DNA of 34,494 nt. Source: a virus. The translations under genes were made by a program, and so were the position numbers. The notes under the pieces are model-generated. The model was given only the letters and a program-made list of their open reading frames with translations, ran no database searches and had not been told where the DNA came from. Positions 5,736-12,964 of the stretch are shown in pieces. The stretch's first letter is position 1. The number at the start of each line of letters is the position of its first letter. The stretch spans positions 1 through 34,494 of IMG/VR virus record IMGVR_UViG_3300046557_000859; one strand, 5' to 3'.

Positions 5736-6535
5736 GCCGCGTCGAGGTCATCGGCGACGCGACGCTGTACCTGGGCGACGCGCTGGGCGTGCTGCAATCG
5801 CACCCCTCGTTCAGGGCGCGGGCTCTGGTCAGCGATCCGCCCTATTGCTCGGGTGGTTTCACCGAGGCGGCCAAGCGTTCCGCCAAAGGGCAGGGCCTCC
5901 GGTCCGAGACGCTACGCGAGGGCGAGTGGTTCGGCGGCGACAACATGACGTCGGCCGGCCTGCAATGGCTGCTGCGGGCGGTCGCGGTCGCCTTCAAGGG
6001 CCATGCGCTCGATGACGGCTGCACGGCCTCGTTCTTCTGCGACTGGCGCATGGTCCCGCTGCTCGCGACGGCGATCGAGAGCGCGGGCTTGCGCTTTCAG
6101 TCCATGCCGATTTGGGACAAGCAGGCGGTCGGCCTCGGCACCGGATTCCGCGCTCAGCACGAGTGCATCTTGCACTTCGCGATCGGTGGCCCGCGCTACC
6201 ACTCGAAGAGCCACGGCAACGTGCTTCGGGCGCCGCGCGTGTCTGCGGATCGTGATCACCCGACCGAGAAGCCGGTCTCGCTGATGGCGAAGATCATCGA
6301 CGTCCAGGCGGAGCCGGGGACGCTGGTGCTTGACCCCTTCATGGGGTCAGGAAGCACGGGCGTCGCAGCGGTGATGAACGGCCGATCGTTCGTCGGCATC
6401 GAGCACGATCCCGGGCACTTCGAGACCGCCTGTCGCCGGCTGGCGCACGCGCAGGGTCTGGGTGCGCATTCCGCGGGGCGGCGGTCCCACAAGGGCCTTG
6501 AGGCCGCGGGTCCGCTCTTCGGTGAGGACGCATGA
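5732..6535 (+). CDS. DNA methyltransferase, beta-class N6-adenine/N4-cytosine type (267 aa)
   Basis: Motif IV (SDPPY, with DPPY at residues 35-38) comes before the SAM-binding motif I (DPFMGSGSTG, 201-210). HPTEKP (176-181) lies just upstream of motif I. This order is the beta-class arrangement shared with CcrM and M.HinfI, but the sequence lacks the C-terminal DNA-binding extension that CcrM carries. DPPY favours adenine-N6 methylation. The target site cannot be read from the sequence. No restriction enzyme is adjacent, so it is an orphan enzyme that could protect phage DNA or mimic host methylation. It overlaps both neighbours by four bases. Confidence 0.9.
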   Translation: MSRVEVIGDATLYLGDALGVLQSHPSFRARALVSDPPYCSGGFTEAAKRSAKGQGLRSETLREGEWFGGDNMTSAGLQWLLRAVAVAFKGHALDDGCTASFFCDWRMVPLLATAIESAGLRFQSMPIWDKQAVGLGTGFRAQHECILHFAIGGPRYHSKSHGNVLRAPRVSADRDHPTEKPVSLMAKIIDVQAEPGTLVLDPFMGSGSTGVAAVMNGRSFVGIEHDPGHFETACRRLAHAQGLGAHSAGRRSHKGLEAAGPLFGEDA

Positions 6536-6801
6536 AGCGCCGTCCCTCAGTTCCAACCCCTCAGGGCGATCTCTTCGGGGCACCCAAGACGCTGCCGCGC
6601 GACGCGACGCCGGTGACGATCACCATGATCGAGATGGGCGCCAGCAGTACGCCCGCCGCCTGGTTCCTGAAGCCGCGCGGCGTGTCGAGCGCCAAGGCCG
6701 CCTTTGCGGCGCGGTCCGTGTGTAGCCGCAGCGACGATCCCGCGCGGCCCGATGATTTCACCATGCCGCGCTGGCTGGCGCGCGAACGAGGTTGGCTTTG
6801 A
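6532..6801 (+). CDS. hypothetical protein (89 aa)
   Basis: The ATG at 6532 overlaps the methyltransferase stop by four bases. The 89-residue protein begins MKRRPSVPTPQGDLFGAP and ends with a Trp-rich basic tail (MPRWLARERGWL). A segment AAWFLKPRGVSSAKAAFA may form a helix. No family is recognised. The PQGDLFG stretch resembles short QxxLF-type clamp-binding peptides, but this is weak. It overlaps the replication gene by four bases. Confidence 0.6.
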   Translation: MKRRPSVPTPQGDLFGAPKTLPRDATPVTITMIEMGASSTPAAWFLKPRGVSSAKAAFAARSVCSRSDDPARPDDFTMPRWLARERGWL

Positions 6802-7805
6802 GTAACCGCGCTCTCAATTGGGCCTTCGACAGCGATCTGCCGACCGGGCCGCGCTTCGTGCTGGTCGTCCTGGGCGACGCCGGCAGCGACCATTCGGGCG
6901 AGGATTGGACCTGCTTTCCATCGGTCGAGCGGATCATGGAAATGACCGGCATGGGCCGCTCCACGGTCGAGCGCCACCTGACGTGGCTGTGGTCGGAAGG
7001 CTGGATTTCCCGCGAGCCGCGACGGCGGAAAGACGGCACGCTGGGGATCAACGACTATGTCCTGCACCGCAGTCCGGAGGTCCGCGAGCGGCTGAAAACC
7101 GAGCGTTCCGAGGTCGAGGCCAAGCCCGGTCGGCGGCGGTCGCCATCCCTCGATATGAGGGATAGTCCAACCCTCAAATCGAGGGATGGTCCATCCCTCA
7201 AATCGAGGGTTACCATCCCTCAAATCGAGGGTTACCAACCCTCAAATCGAGGGGACATAGAGGAACCCTCAGTTCAACCCTCAGAAGAACCCTCACTCAG
7301 CGTGCGCGAGCCGGGTGACGATGGATTTGACGAAGTCGCGACCCTGTGGCCGCTGAAAGGCCGGCGGTTCACCAAGTGGCCGGCGGCGCGGGCGGCCTGG
7401 GCCTATGCCCGGCAGACCGAGACGGCCGAGCGGCTGCGCGCCGCGGTCGTCTCCTGCGCCAACGATCCGACCCGCCTCAAGGGCGACTACGGCTGGCCTG
7501 GGCTCGACAGCTTCCTGCGCGACGAGACCTGGCGCGGCTACCTGCCCGAAGCGCTCGCCACCGCGAGGCCGAGTGCGCCTGAGCGAAGCGGGTTCGCCGG
7601 GCCGGTGGAAATCCGCGCCGCCGTGGTCGCCGAGCGCGACGAGGGCTTTGCGGGATCCTACCTCGATCGGGCGTCGTGGTGCGCCGAGACCCAGACCGTG
7701 ACCGCGGCCAACGGCGTCGCCTTCGATCGGCTGAAGCCGCTGCGCCGGATCATCGAACACCACGGCGCCCAGCTCGCGCCGCCATCTGCTCAACGGGGGA
7801 ATTGA
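6798..7805 (+). CDS. O-like replication initiator with winged HTH and intragenic iterons (335 aa)
   Basis: TTG 6798 is chosen because it lies six bases after GAGG and overlaps the previous stop (TTGA); TTG 6792 is an alternative. Residues about 1-85 form the helix-turn-helix typical of phage replication proteins (SNRALNWAF, then TCFPSVERIMEMTGMGRSTVERHLTWLWSEGWI). Codons about 116-166 are the iteron array. The C-terminal part (about 175-335) is Trp-rich and may bind a helicase or loader, as lambda O does with P. No separate P or helicase gene follows, so the phage probably recruits host DnaB. The lambda-style arrangement, with origin inside the initiator gene, supports theta replication from 7145-7295. 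Confidence 0.85.
   Translation: MSNRALNWAFDSDLPTGPRFVLVVLGDAGSDHSGEDWTCFPSVERIMEMTGMGRSTVERHLTWLWSEGWISREPRRRKDGTLGINDYVLHRSPEVRERLKTERSEVEAKPGRRRSPSLDMRDSPTLKSRDGPSLKSRVTIPQIEGYQPSNRGDIEEPSVQPSEEPSLSVREPGDDGFDEVATLWPLKGRRFTKWPAARAAWAYARQTETAERLRAAVVSCANDPTRLKGDYGWPGLDSFLRDETWRGYLPEALATARPSAPERSGFAGPVEIRAAVVAERDEGFAGSYLDRASWCAETQTVTAANGVAFDRLKPLRRIIEHHGAQLAPPSAQRGN
7145..7255. repeat. replication origin: five 19-bp palindromic iterons
   Basis: Iterons lie at 7145-7163, 7169-7187, 7193-7211, 7215-7233 and 7237-7255. The consensus is WWCCCTCAAATCGAGGGWW; the first has GATAT as centre and the fifth ends GGGGA. Start-to-start spacing is 24, 24, 22 and 22 bases. The lambda O iteron, as I recall it, is close to ATCCCTCAAAACGAGGGAT. 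The sites are likely bound as dimers by the protein encoded around them. Confidence 0.9.
7264..7295 (+). repeat. three half-iterons, AACCCTCA
   Basis: AACCCTCA occurs at 7264-7271, 7276-7283 and 7288-7295, spaced exactly 12 bases apart. They directly follow the five full iterons and match their left arm. Confidence 0.8.
7583..7597. repeat. degenerate copy of the dispersed palindrome
   Basis: GCGAAGCGGGTTCGC differs from the copies at 1008, 17385 and 34033 by one base (C to G at the sixth position). It lies within the replication gene and reads RSGFA. Confidence 0.55.
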
Positions 7806-8365
7806 TGAACGCCATGACCATGCGCGGCGAGATGGCTCGGATCGAGAACGGTCGCCCGACGGCGGCCTGGCTGATCGTGGTGACCAAAGGCGGCAAAGAG
7901 CGGTCGGTCTGCGACCGGCTGATGGCCCAGGGGTTCGAGGTCTATTGCCCGATGCGGCCCCTGCCGCCAGCGACGGCCAAGCGGCGTGGGATCACCGCGG
8001 TTCCGCTGTTCCCTCGTGTCGTGTTCGCGCGGGCGACGCTCGACGCCTACCGCTGGCAGGCGATGTTCTCGACGATCGGCGTCTCGTCGGTGATGTGCGA
8101 CCCGATGAACCCGCGCGGTCTGAAGCCGGAGTTTGTCGAGGCGATCCGGGCGCGGTCGTTTGACGCATTCATGGCGATCGGCCTGCTCGATCCGTCCAAG
8201 CCGCCGCCTGCGCCGAAGGTGAAGGACCGTCGCCAGTGGGTGAACCTGCGCGACTGCGCCGATGGGCTCTATGCGACGGGTGTTGACGAGGTTCGCAAAT
8301 CACTTCTGGTATCCCTCCTCAACGAGGGTCATTCGGCGGTGACGCAGAAGATCCCGCGGCAGTAG
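7805..8365 (+). CDS. NusG-like transcription antitermination protein (186 aa)
   Basis: ATG 7805 overlaps the previous stop by one base and follows GGGGGA. Residues about 21-98 match the NusG N-terminal (NGN) domain: AWLIVVTKGGKERSVCDRLMAQGFEVYCPM, then VPLFPRVVFARA and a later hydrophobic strand. NGN domains bind the clamp helices of RNA polymerase. The C-terminal part (about 144-186) is only weakly like a KOW domain (GLYATGVDEVRKSLLVSLL). Host NusG is essential and encoded elsewhere, so this is a specialised paralogue like RfaH. It lies last in the early operon, immediately before a terminator and the late genes, which is where lambda has Q. A role in late gene antitermination is inferred. 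Confidence 0.78.
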   Translation: MNAMTMRGEMARIENGRPTAAWLIVVTKGGKERSVCDRLMAQGFEVYCPMRPLPPATAKRRGITAVPLFPRVVFARATLDAYRWQAMFSTIGVSSVMCDPMNPRGLKPEFVEAIRARSFDAFMAIGLLDPSKPPPAPKVKDRRQWVNLRDCADGLYATGVDEVRKSLLVSLLNEGHSAVTQKIPRQ

Positions 8366-8374
8366 GCAGATCGC

Positions 8375-8432
8375 GGTCGCTCAGGAGGCGACCATCTCCA
8401 CCGCTCTCCCACCCACGGCTTTTGAAGCCGTG
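8375..8432 (+). other. two hairpins in the early/late boundary
   Basis: GGTCGC (8375-8380) pairs with GCGACC (8388-8393) around a 7-base loop. CACGGCTT (8414-8421) pairs with AAGCCGTG (8425-8432) around a 3-base loop. Both lie just after the NusG-like stop and before the terminator, so they could be an RNA loading site or part of a small RNA. No tRNA fold was found. Confidence 0.5.
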
Positions 8433-8446
8433 TGCGGCAGCCATCA

Positions 8447-8482
8447 AGGGCCCGCCCAGCGCACCAGCTGGCGGGCCTTTTT
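8447..8482 (+). terminator. intrinsic terminator before the late operon
   Basis: GGCCCGCC (8449-8456) pairs with GGCGGGCC (8470-8477) and is followed by TTTTT (8478-8482). The inner CAGC/GCTG may extend the stem with a bulge. It separates the early operon and NusG-like gene from the late genes, like a tR-prime type terminator. Confidence 0.85.
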
Positions 8483-8594
8483 CGTTTCGACATGAGGTCA
8501 GAGGCTCGGCGCGTCGTCCTGGGCGAGCGGGGTAGCGCCGCCCCTGGCCCCGTTGTCGAGCCTCACCCCGCCCGTCTGGGCCTTCCCCTCAACT

Positions 8595-8615
8595 GGCCCG
8601 GCCAATGGTCGGGCC
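8595..8615. other. inverted repeat before the HNH gene
   Basis: GGCCCG (8595-8600) pairs with CGGGCC (8610-8615), with a further CCA/TGG match inside. It lies 18 bases before the HNH start. The rest of 8483-8632 shows no supported gene. It could affect translation of the HNH gene or be part of a packaging site. Confidence 0.35.
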
Positions 8616-8632
8616 GTTCTTGAGGCGAGACC

Positions 8633-9028
8633 ATGCCCAGCAAGCCGCAGGTGTTCCGTCCCTCTGGCCAGCGCTCCAAGGTCGAGCGCAACCGAGAGGC
8701 CGACGCCCGCCGCGGATCAGCCGCCTCTCGCGGTTACGACAGCAAGTGGGTCAAGGCCCGCGCCGCCTATCTGAAAGCGCATCCATTGTGCGCCTACTGC
8801 GAGGCCGGCGCCTGGGGCGAACCGCCCCGCGTCACGGCCGCCGCCCTGGTCGACCACCTCTACCCGCACGGCCTCGACAAGGTGCTGTTCTGGCTCTCCC
8901 GCCTCTGGGTCTCCTGCTGCACCGACTGCCACAACGGGCCCAAGCAAGCCGCCGAACGCCGCGGTCGCTCAGCCCTCGACGCCCTGGCCCGCCGCCTCGG
9001 CCGGCCGCTTCTCTCCGAGGTCATGTGA
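8633..9028 (+). CDS. HNH endonuclease (131 aa)
   Basis: The protein carries the HNH layout of phage nucleases next to terminases: a zinc pair C53/C56 (CAYC), the DH pair D74-H75 (LVDHLYPHG), and C95-C99 with the terminal H100-N101 (CCTDCHNGPK). The N-terminus is basic. In HK97-type phages this nuclease cooperates with the terminase during cohesive-end packaging. It is the first gene of the late operon; GAGGCGAG precedes the ATG. It overlaps the next small gene by one base. Confidence 0.88.
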   Translation: MPSKPQVFRPSGQRSKVERNREADARRGSAASRGYDSKWVKARAAYLKAHPLCAYCEAGAWGEPPRVTAAALVDHLYPHGLDKVLFWLSRLWVSCCTDCHNGPKQAAERRGRSALDALARRLGRPLLSEVM

Positions 9029-9162
9029 TGCGCGACGTGATCTCGACCCTGCTGCCGATCATCGCCGCCGGTATCGTGGGCTGGATCGTCGGGATCCTCT
9101 CGACCCTCGCGCTCGTCGCCCGCGCCATGCGCGCCCTGATCGACGGCCCGAAGCACACGTGA
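9028..9162 (+). CDS. small single-pass membrane protein (44 aa)
   Basis: ATG 9028 overlaps the HNH stop by one base (TGATG). The 44 residues are mostly one long hydrophobic helix (LLPIIAAGIVGWIVGILSTL) with a basic, cytoplasm-like end (RAMRALIDGPKHT). The stop overlaps the next GTG start. No family is recognised. A single helix this early in the late operon could be a pinholin-like or superinfection protein, but nothing proves it. Confidence 0.55.
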   Translation: MRDVISTLLPIIAAGIVGWIVGILSTLALVARAMRALIDGPKHT

Positions 9163-9419
9163 CCTCGGCGACCAAGGCCGCGCTGCTCTGGCTGCGCAAC
9201 CGCAATGCCGATGGCGTCTTCGACCTGAACGGCGTCCTCCTCGCCGCCGGTGAGCGAGCGCCCGTCATGCGCTCCACCTGGAACAAGCTGCGCGAGGTTG
9301 GCCTCGTCGAGAGCTACGCGGTCCGCCGCCTCCGCGTCACGCCCGCGGGCCTCTCCCTCGACCTTCGGGGCGTCGCCGACCCGGGCTGCGCCGCCGCCGA
9401 CCTCGACGACGACCTCTGA
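9159..9419 (+). CDS. small winged-helix-like protein (86 aa)
   Basis: The GTG at 9159 overlaps the previous stop by four bases. The sequence LLWLRNRNADGVFDLNGVLLAAGERAPVMRSTWNKLREVGLVESYAVRRLRVTPAGLSL has the helix-turn-helix and wing pattern of MarR/PadR-like domains. It is followed by an acidic tail (AAADLDDDL). It could be a local DNA-binding protein acting near the packaging site. It is only 86 residues, so it has no room for another domain. Confidence 0.55.
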   Translation: MTSATKAALLWLRNRNADGVFDLNGVLLAAGERAPVMRSTWNKLREVGLVESYAVRRLRVTPAGLSLDLRGVADPGCAAADLDDDL

Positions 9420-9534
9420 CCGCGTAGGGCAGGGGGGTGGGTCAAAGTCTGGGGCCCTCACGCCTAAGACCGGTGCTCTAGCCACATTTTCTTGCTCGCG
9501 AGTTTCGGCGGGATTTTTTTTGAGGGGGCGCGCT
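9420..9534 (+). other. gene-free stretch before the small terminase; candidate cos region
   Basis: No ORF is supported here. The region has an oligo-G stretch near 9431 and an unusual run of eight T at 9514-9521 in an otherwise GC-rich genome. In HK97-type phages cos often lies just upstream of the small terminase, which is the only ground for the suggestion. Confidence 0.25.
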
Positions 9535-10083
9535 GTGGCCCGAGGTCCGAAGCCGAAGCCGGCCGCCATCAAGCGGCAGCGCGCGTCGAGCGGGCGGCCT
9601 GTGGTCGAGGATGCTCTGCCGGTCGCGCCGGTCAGCGCCGGCGCCATCGCTGCGCCGACCTGGCTGAAGGACGAGGCGCTCGAAATCTGGAACGGCCGGG
9701 CTGCCGCGCTCACCAACGCGAAGTTGCTGACCGAAGCCGACGCGACTGCCTTCGGCCGCTACTGCCGCAACCTCGCGCGCTGGCTGAAGATGCAGAAGGC
9801 GCTCGACGAGACGACCGAGATCTACAGCGTCACCACGGCGTCGGGCACGGTGCATCGGCCTCGGCCCGAGTTCCTGATCGCCGATCGGCTGGAGCGCCAG
9901 CTGCTGGCGATCGAGGATCGCTTCGGCCTCAACCCGTCGGAGCGTCAGCGGATCTTCGCCGCCCGCGCCAACAGCGGCGGAACGGGCGACCTCTTCGACG
10001 CCCCGGCGCGCCCCGGCGATCCGGCGGCCAAGCCGACCGAGCCCGCCCGTCCGATCGAGGGGCCCATCGGCCTGCTGAACTGA
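9535..10083 (+). CDS. terminase small subunit, P27 family (182 aa)
   Basis: GTG 9535 follows GAGGGGGCG and gives the typical start MARGPKPKPAAIKRQR. The family pattern includes PTWLKDEALEIWNGRAAAL, then TEADATAFGRYCRNLARW and a C-terminal SERQRIF. The small subunit binds the packaging site and hands DNA to the large subunit. It is placed directly before the large terminase. An upstream start at about 9250 would run through the previous gene and is rejected. The 115 bases upstream hold no gene and are a candidate location for cos. Confidence 0.9.
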   Translation: MARGPKPKPAAIKRQRASSGRPVVEDALPVAPVSAGAIAAPTWLKDEALEIWNGRAAALTNAKLLTEADATAFGRYCRNLARWLKMQKALDETTEIYSVTTASGTVHRPRPEFLIADRLERQLLAIEDRFGLNPSERQRIFAARANSGGTGDLFDAPARPGDPAAKPTEPARPIEGPIGLLN

Positions 10084-10084
10084 G

Positions 10085-11659
10085 ATGGCGGAGGCCTATC
10101 ACTACGACGCGACGGCCGCCGACAAGGCGGTCGCCTTCTTCGAGCAGCATCTGCGCTTTACCGAAGGCGAGTGGGCCGGTCGGCCGTTCCGCCTGGAGGC
10201 GTGGCAGGCCGACGACATCATCCGCCCGCTGTTCGGCTGGAAGCGCGCCGACGGCACGCGCCGCTATCGCCGGTGCTTCGTCTGGGTTCCGCGGAAGAAC
10301 GGTAAGACCGAGCTGGCGGCCGGCGTCGCGATGCTCGCGCTGCTGGGCGACGCCGAGCCCGGCGGCCAAGTCTACTCGATCGCGAAGGACAAGGATCAGG
10401 CCCGCCTCGTTTTCACCAAGGCGACGTCCATGGTGCAGCGCTCGCCGACCCTCTCGCCGCTGCTGGAGTGCCTGAAGCCCTCGATCTACTGCCCGTCGCT
10501 GAACGCCGCCTTCAAGCCGCTGTCCGGCAACCCTGAAGGCAAACATGGCCTCTCGATGAGCGGCCTGATCGGCGACGAAATCCACGAATGGCCGAGCGGC
10601 GAGCTCTACACCTTCGTCCACCAGTCCAGCGTCGCCCGCCGCCAGGCGCTGGAGTTCCTGATCTCCACCGCCGGCAAACAGGGCGGCTACGGCGCCCAGG
10701 TCTGGGAAGAGTGCATGCGGGTCCGCGAAGACCCGACCATCGATCCCGAGACCCTGGTCATCATCTACGCGGCCGACCCCGACGACGACTGGGCCGCGCC
10801 CGCCACCTGGGCCAAGGCGAACCCGAACCTCGGCGTTAGCGTCAAGCGCGAGTACCTCGAAGCCGAATGCCGCCGGGCGCAGGAAAGCCCAAGGCTCGAG
10901 AACGACTTCCGCCGCTACCATCTCAACCAGTGGACCGCGCAGGACGTCCGCTGGATCTCGCTCGACCGCTGGGACCGCTGCGCCGGCGCCGTCGCCTGGG
11001 CCGATCTTCCGGAGCACCTGAAGGGGCGCGAAGCCTGGGGCGGCCTCGACATCGCCTCGACCATGGACCTGACCTCGCTGAAGTGGGTGTTCCCGCCGCA
11101 GGACGAGGGCGAGCCCTGGCATGTGGTCTCCCGGTTCTTCTGCCCGGCAGAGACGATCGAGGCCCGCACGCGGCGCGACCGCGTCGCCTATGAACGGTGG
11201 GTCCGCGAAGGCGCGCTGAAGGCCACGCCGGGCAACGTGCTCGACTACAGCTTCGTGCGTCAGCAGATCTACGAGGACGCCGAGCGCTTCCGCGTCATGG
11301 GCCTCGCGATCGACCGCTGGAATGCCACCCAGCTCGCCGTCGAGCTGGGCGAGGAAGGCCTACCGGTCGTCATGTTCGGCCAAGGCTTCGCCAGCATGAG
11401 CGCGCCCGCCAAGGAACTGGAACGCCTGGTGCTGTCCGGCGACCTCGCCCACGGAGGCCACCCGGTCTTGAGGTGGTGCGTCGGCAACGTCGCGGTCGAG
11501 ACCGACGCCGCCGGCAACATCAAGCCGTCCAAGGCCAAGTCCGCCGAGAAGATCGACGGCGTCATCTCGACGGTTATGGGCCTCGGGATCACGACCAAGC
11601 GCGAAGCCGTCGCCACCAACCCTTGGGAAGACGAGACGTTCAGCATGGGGGTTGGGTGA
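10085..11659 (+). CDS. terminase large subunit (524 aa)
   Basis: The ATPase half has a Walker A-like motif at about residues 69-75 (PRKNGKT) and Walker B LIGDE (161-165). The C-terminal nuclease half has GGLDIASTMDLTSL with D322 as a probable metal ligand, plus a later acidic site in EKIDGVISTVMGLG. This is the motor that translocates and cuts DNA at the portal. Length fits the HK97/phiC31-type family, often annotated together with P27 small subunits. It starts one base after the small subunit stop. The portal gene begins directly after its stop codon. Confidence 0.97.
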   Translation: MAEAYHYDATAADKAVAFFEQHLRFTEGEWAGRPFRLEAWQADDIIRPLFGWKRADGTRRYRRCFVWVPRKNGKTELAAGVAMLALLGDAEPGGQVYSIAKDKDQARLVFTKATSMVQRSPTLSPLLECLKPSIYCPSLNAAFKPLSGNPEGKHGLSMSGLIGDEIHEWPSGELYTFVHQSSVARRQALEFLISTAGKQGGYGAQVWEECMRVREDPTIDPETLVIIYAADPDDDWAAPATWAKANPNLGVSVKREYLEAECRRAQESPRLENDFRRYHLNQWTAQDVRWISLDRWDRCAGAVAWADLPEHLKGREAWGGLDIASTMDLTSLKWVFPPQDEGEPWHVVSRFFCPAETIEARTRRDRVAYERWVREGALKATPGNVLDYSFVRQQIYEDAERFRVMGLAIDRWNATQLAVELGEEGLPVVMFGQGFASMSAPAKELERLVLSGDLAHGGHPVLRWCVGNVAVETDAAGNIKPSKAKSAEKIDGVISTVMGLGITTKREAVATNPWEDETFSMGVG

Positions 11660-12964
11660 ATGCGGCTGTTTGGCCTTGATATCTCCCGGTCTGAGCGGCG
11701 CAACACCTCGCCCGAGAACCCTGCCGTTTCGCTGAGTGACCCGTCGGCCTTCCGCCAACTCTTCGGGTCGTGGATCTCGGCCGCCGGGGTCGACGTGACC
11801 ATCGAAAGTGCGCTCGGCGTCCCGGCGGTCTGGTGTGCGGTGAACTTCATCGCCTCGACGATCGCCAGCCTGCCGTTGCACGAGTACCGGGTCGGCGAGA
11901 ACGGCCGCGAGCGCGTCGATACCGGGACGCTCTCAAGCATCCTGACCACCACGGTCAACGACGACGTTCTGACCTCGTTCGAGTGGCGGAAGAACCTGAT
12001 GGTTTCGACCCTGCTGACGGGCGCCGGTCGGACTTACGTCGAGCGCAACGCCGCGCGGCAGCCGGTCAACCTCTGGCCGATCGAGACCGCGCGCACCACG
12101 CGCCGGCGTGTCAGCGGTCGCACGGTCTATGAGTACCGCGACAACGCCGGGCCGGTGATCAATTACGGTGCGCCCGACGTGATCGACATCACCTGGCTCG
12201 CCAAGCTGGACGGCGTCAGCCACTTCAACCCGCTGGAGCGTTTCCGCGACAGCTTCGGCCTGGCGATCGCCCTTGAGCGCTACGCCTCAAAGTTCTTCCA
12301 GAACGGCGGCGTTCCGCCCCTGGCCCTGTCAGCCCCCGTCGGTTCGCCCGGCGCGATGGCGCGCGGCAAGAGCGATGTCGAGAAACAGGTTCGCGACGCT
12401 AACGCAAAAGGCGACCCGATCCTCTACATGCCGATCGGGACCGAGTTGAAGCCGATCGGCTTCGATCCGGAAAAGGGTCAGCTCATCGAGGCTCAGCGCT
12501 TCTGCATCGAGCAGATCGCCCGGATCTTCGACCTTCCGCCGGTCTTCCTTCAGGACCTAACGCACGGGACGTTTTCGAACACCGAGCAGCAGGACCTCCA
12601 CTTCGTGAAGCACACGCTCACGCAGTGGGTCGAGCTGTGGGAACAGCAGCTGAACGCGAAGCTCTACGGCCCGCGGTCGACCGGTCGATACGTCGAATTC
12701 GAGTTGGACGGCCTGCTGCGCGGCGACTTCCGCACCCGCATGGAAGGCTGGGCGCGTGGCGTTCAGACCGGCCTTGTCATGCCGAACGAGGCGCGCCGCG
12801 CCGAGAACCGCCCGGACGCGCCGGGCGGTGACCGCCTCTACATCCAGGGCGCGACGGTCCCGCTGGAAATGGCGGGCAAAATCCCCCTGACGCCCGCGCC
12901 GGCGACCGACCCCGCCGCCGACCCATCGCAGAACCAATCCGGAGACGCAGCCAATGTCGCGTGA
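11660..12964 (+). CDS. HK97-family portal protein (434 aa)
   Basis: The protein shows the portal pattern VPAVWCAVNFIASTIASLPL near residues 54-73. RTYVERN, WPIETARTT, then FFQNGGVPPLAL follow, with the later FCIEQIARIFDLPPVFLQDL that is characteristic of HK97-type portals. The C-terminal tail is Pro/Ala-rich. It forms the dodecameric ring at one capsid vertex for DNA entry. Its length is normal for the family. Its 3' end overlaps the protease start by 11 bases. Confidence 0.96.
   Translation: MRLFGLDISRSERRNTSPENPAVSLSDPSAFRQLFGSWISAAGVDVTIESALGVPAVWCAVNFIASTIASLPLHEYRVGENGRERVDTGTLSSILTTTVNDDVLTSFEWRKNLMVSTLLTGAGRTYVERNAARQPVNLWPIETARTTRRRVSGRTVYEYRDNAGPVINYGAPDVIDITWLAKLDGVSHFNPLERFRDSFGLAIALERYASKFFQNGGVPPLALSAPVGSPGAMARGKSDVEKQVRDANAKGDPILYMPIGTELKPIGFDPEKGQLIEAQRFCIEQIARIFDLPPVFLQDLTHGTFSNTEQQDLHFVKHTLTQWVELWEQQLNAKLYGPRSTGRYVEFELDGLLRGDFRTRMEGWARGVQTGLVMPNEARRAENRPDAPGGDRLYIQGATVPLEMAGKIPLTPAPATDPAADPSQNQSGDAANVA

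Noticed and set aside
7145-7295. Possible CRISPR-like repeat array
   Set aside because: The repeats are palindromes only 3-5 bases apart, lie inside a coding gene and fit origin iterons. There are no spacers or cas genes.
8375-8445. Possible tRNA from the stacked hairpins after the NusG-like gene
   Set aside because: The two stems do not form an acceptor or T-arm, and there is no CCA end or TTC-like T-loop. Terminator leader structure is more likely.
8595-8615. Second terminator before the HNH gene
   Set aside because: The stem is good, but no T-run follows (GTTCTTG), so it was listed only as an inverted repeat.
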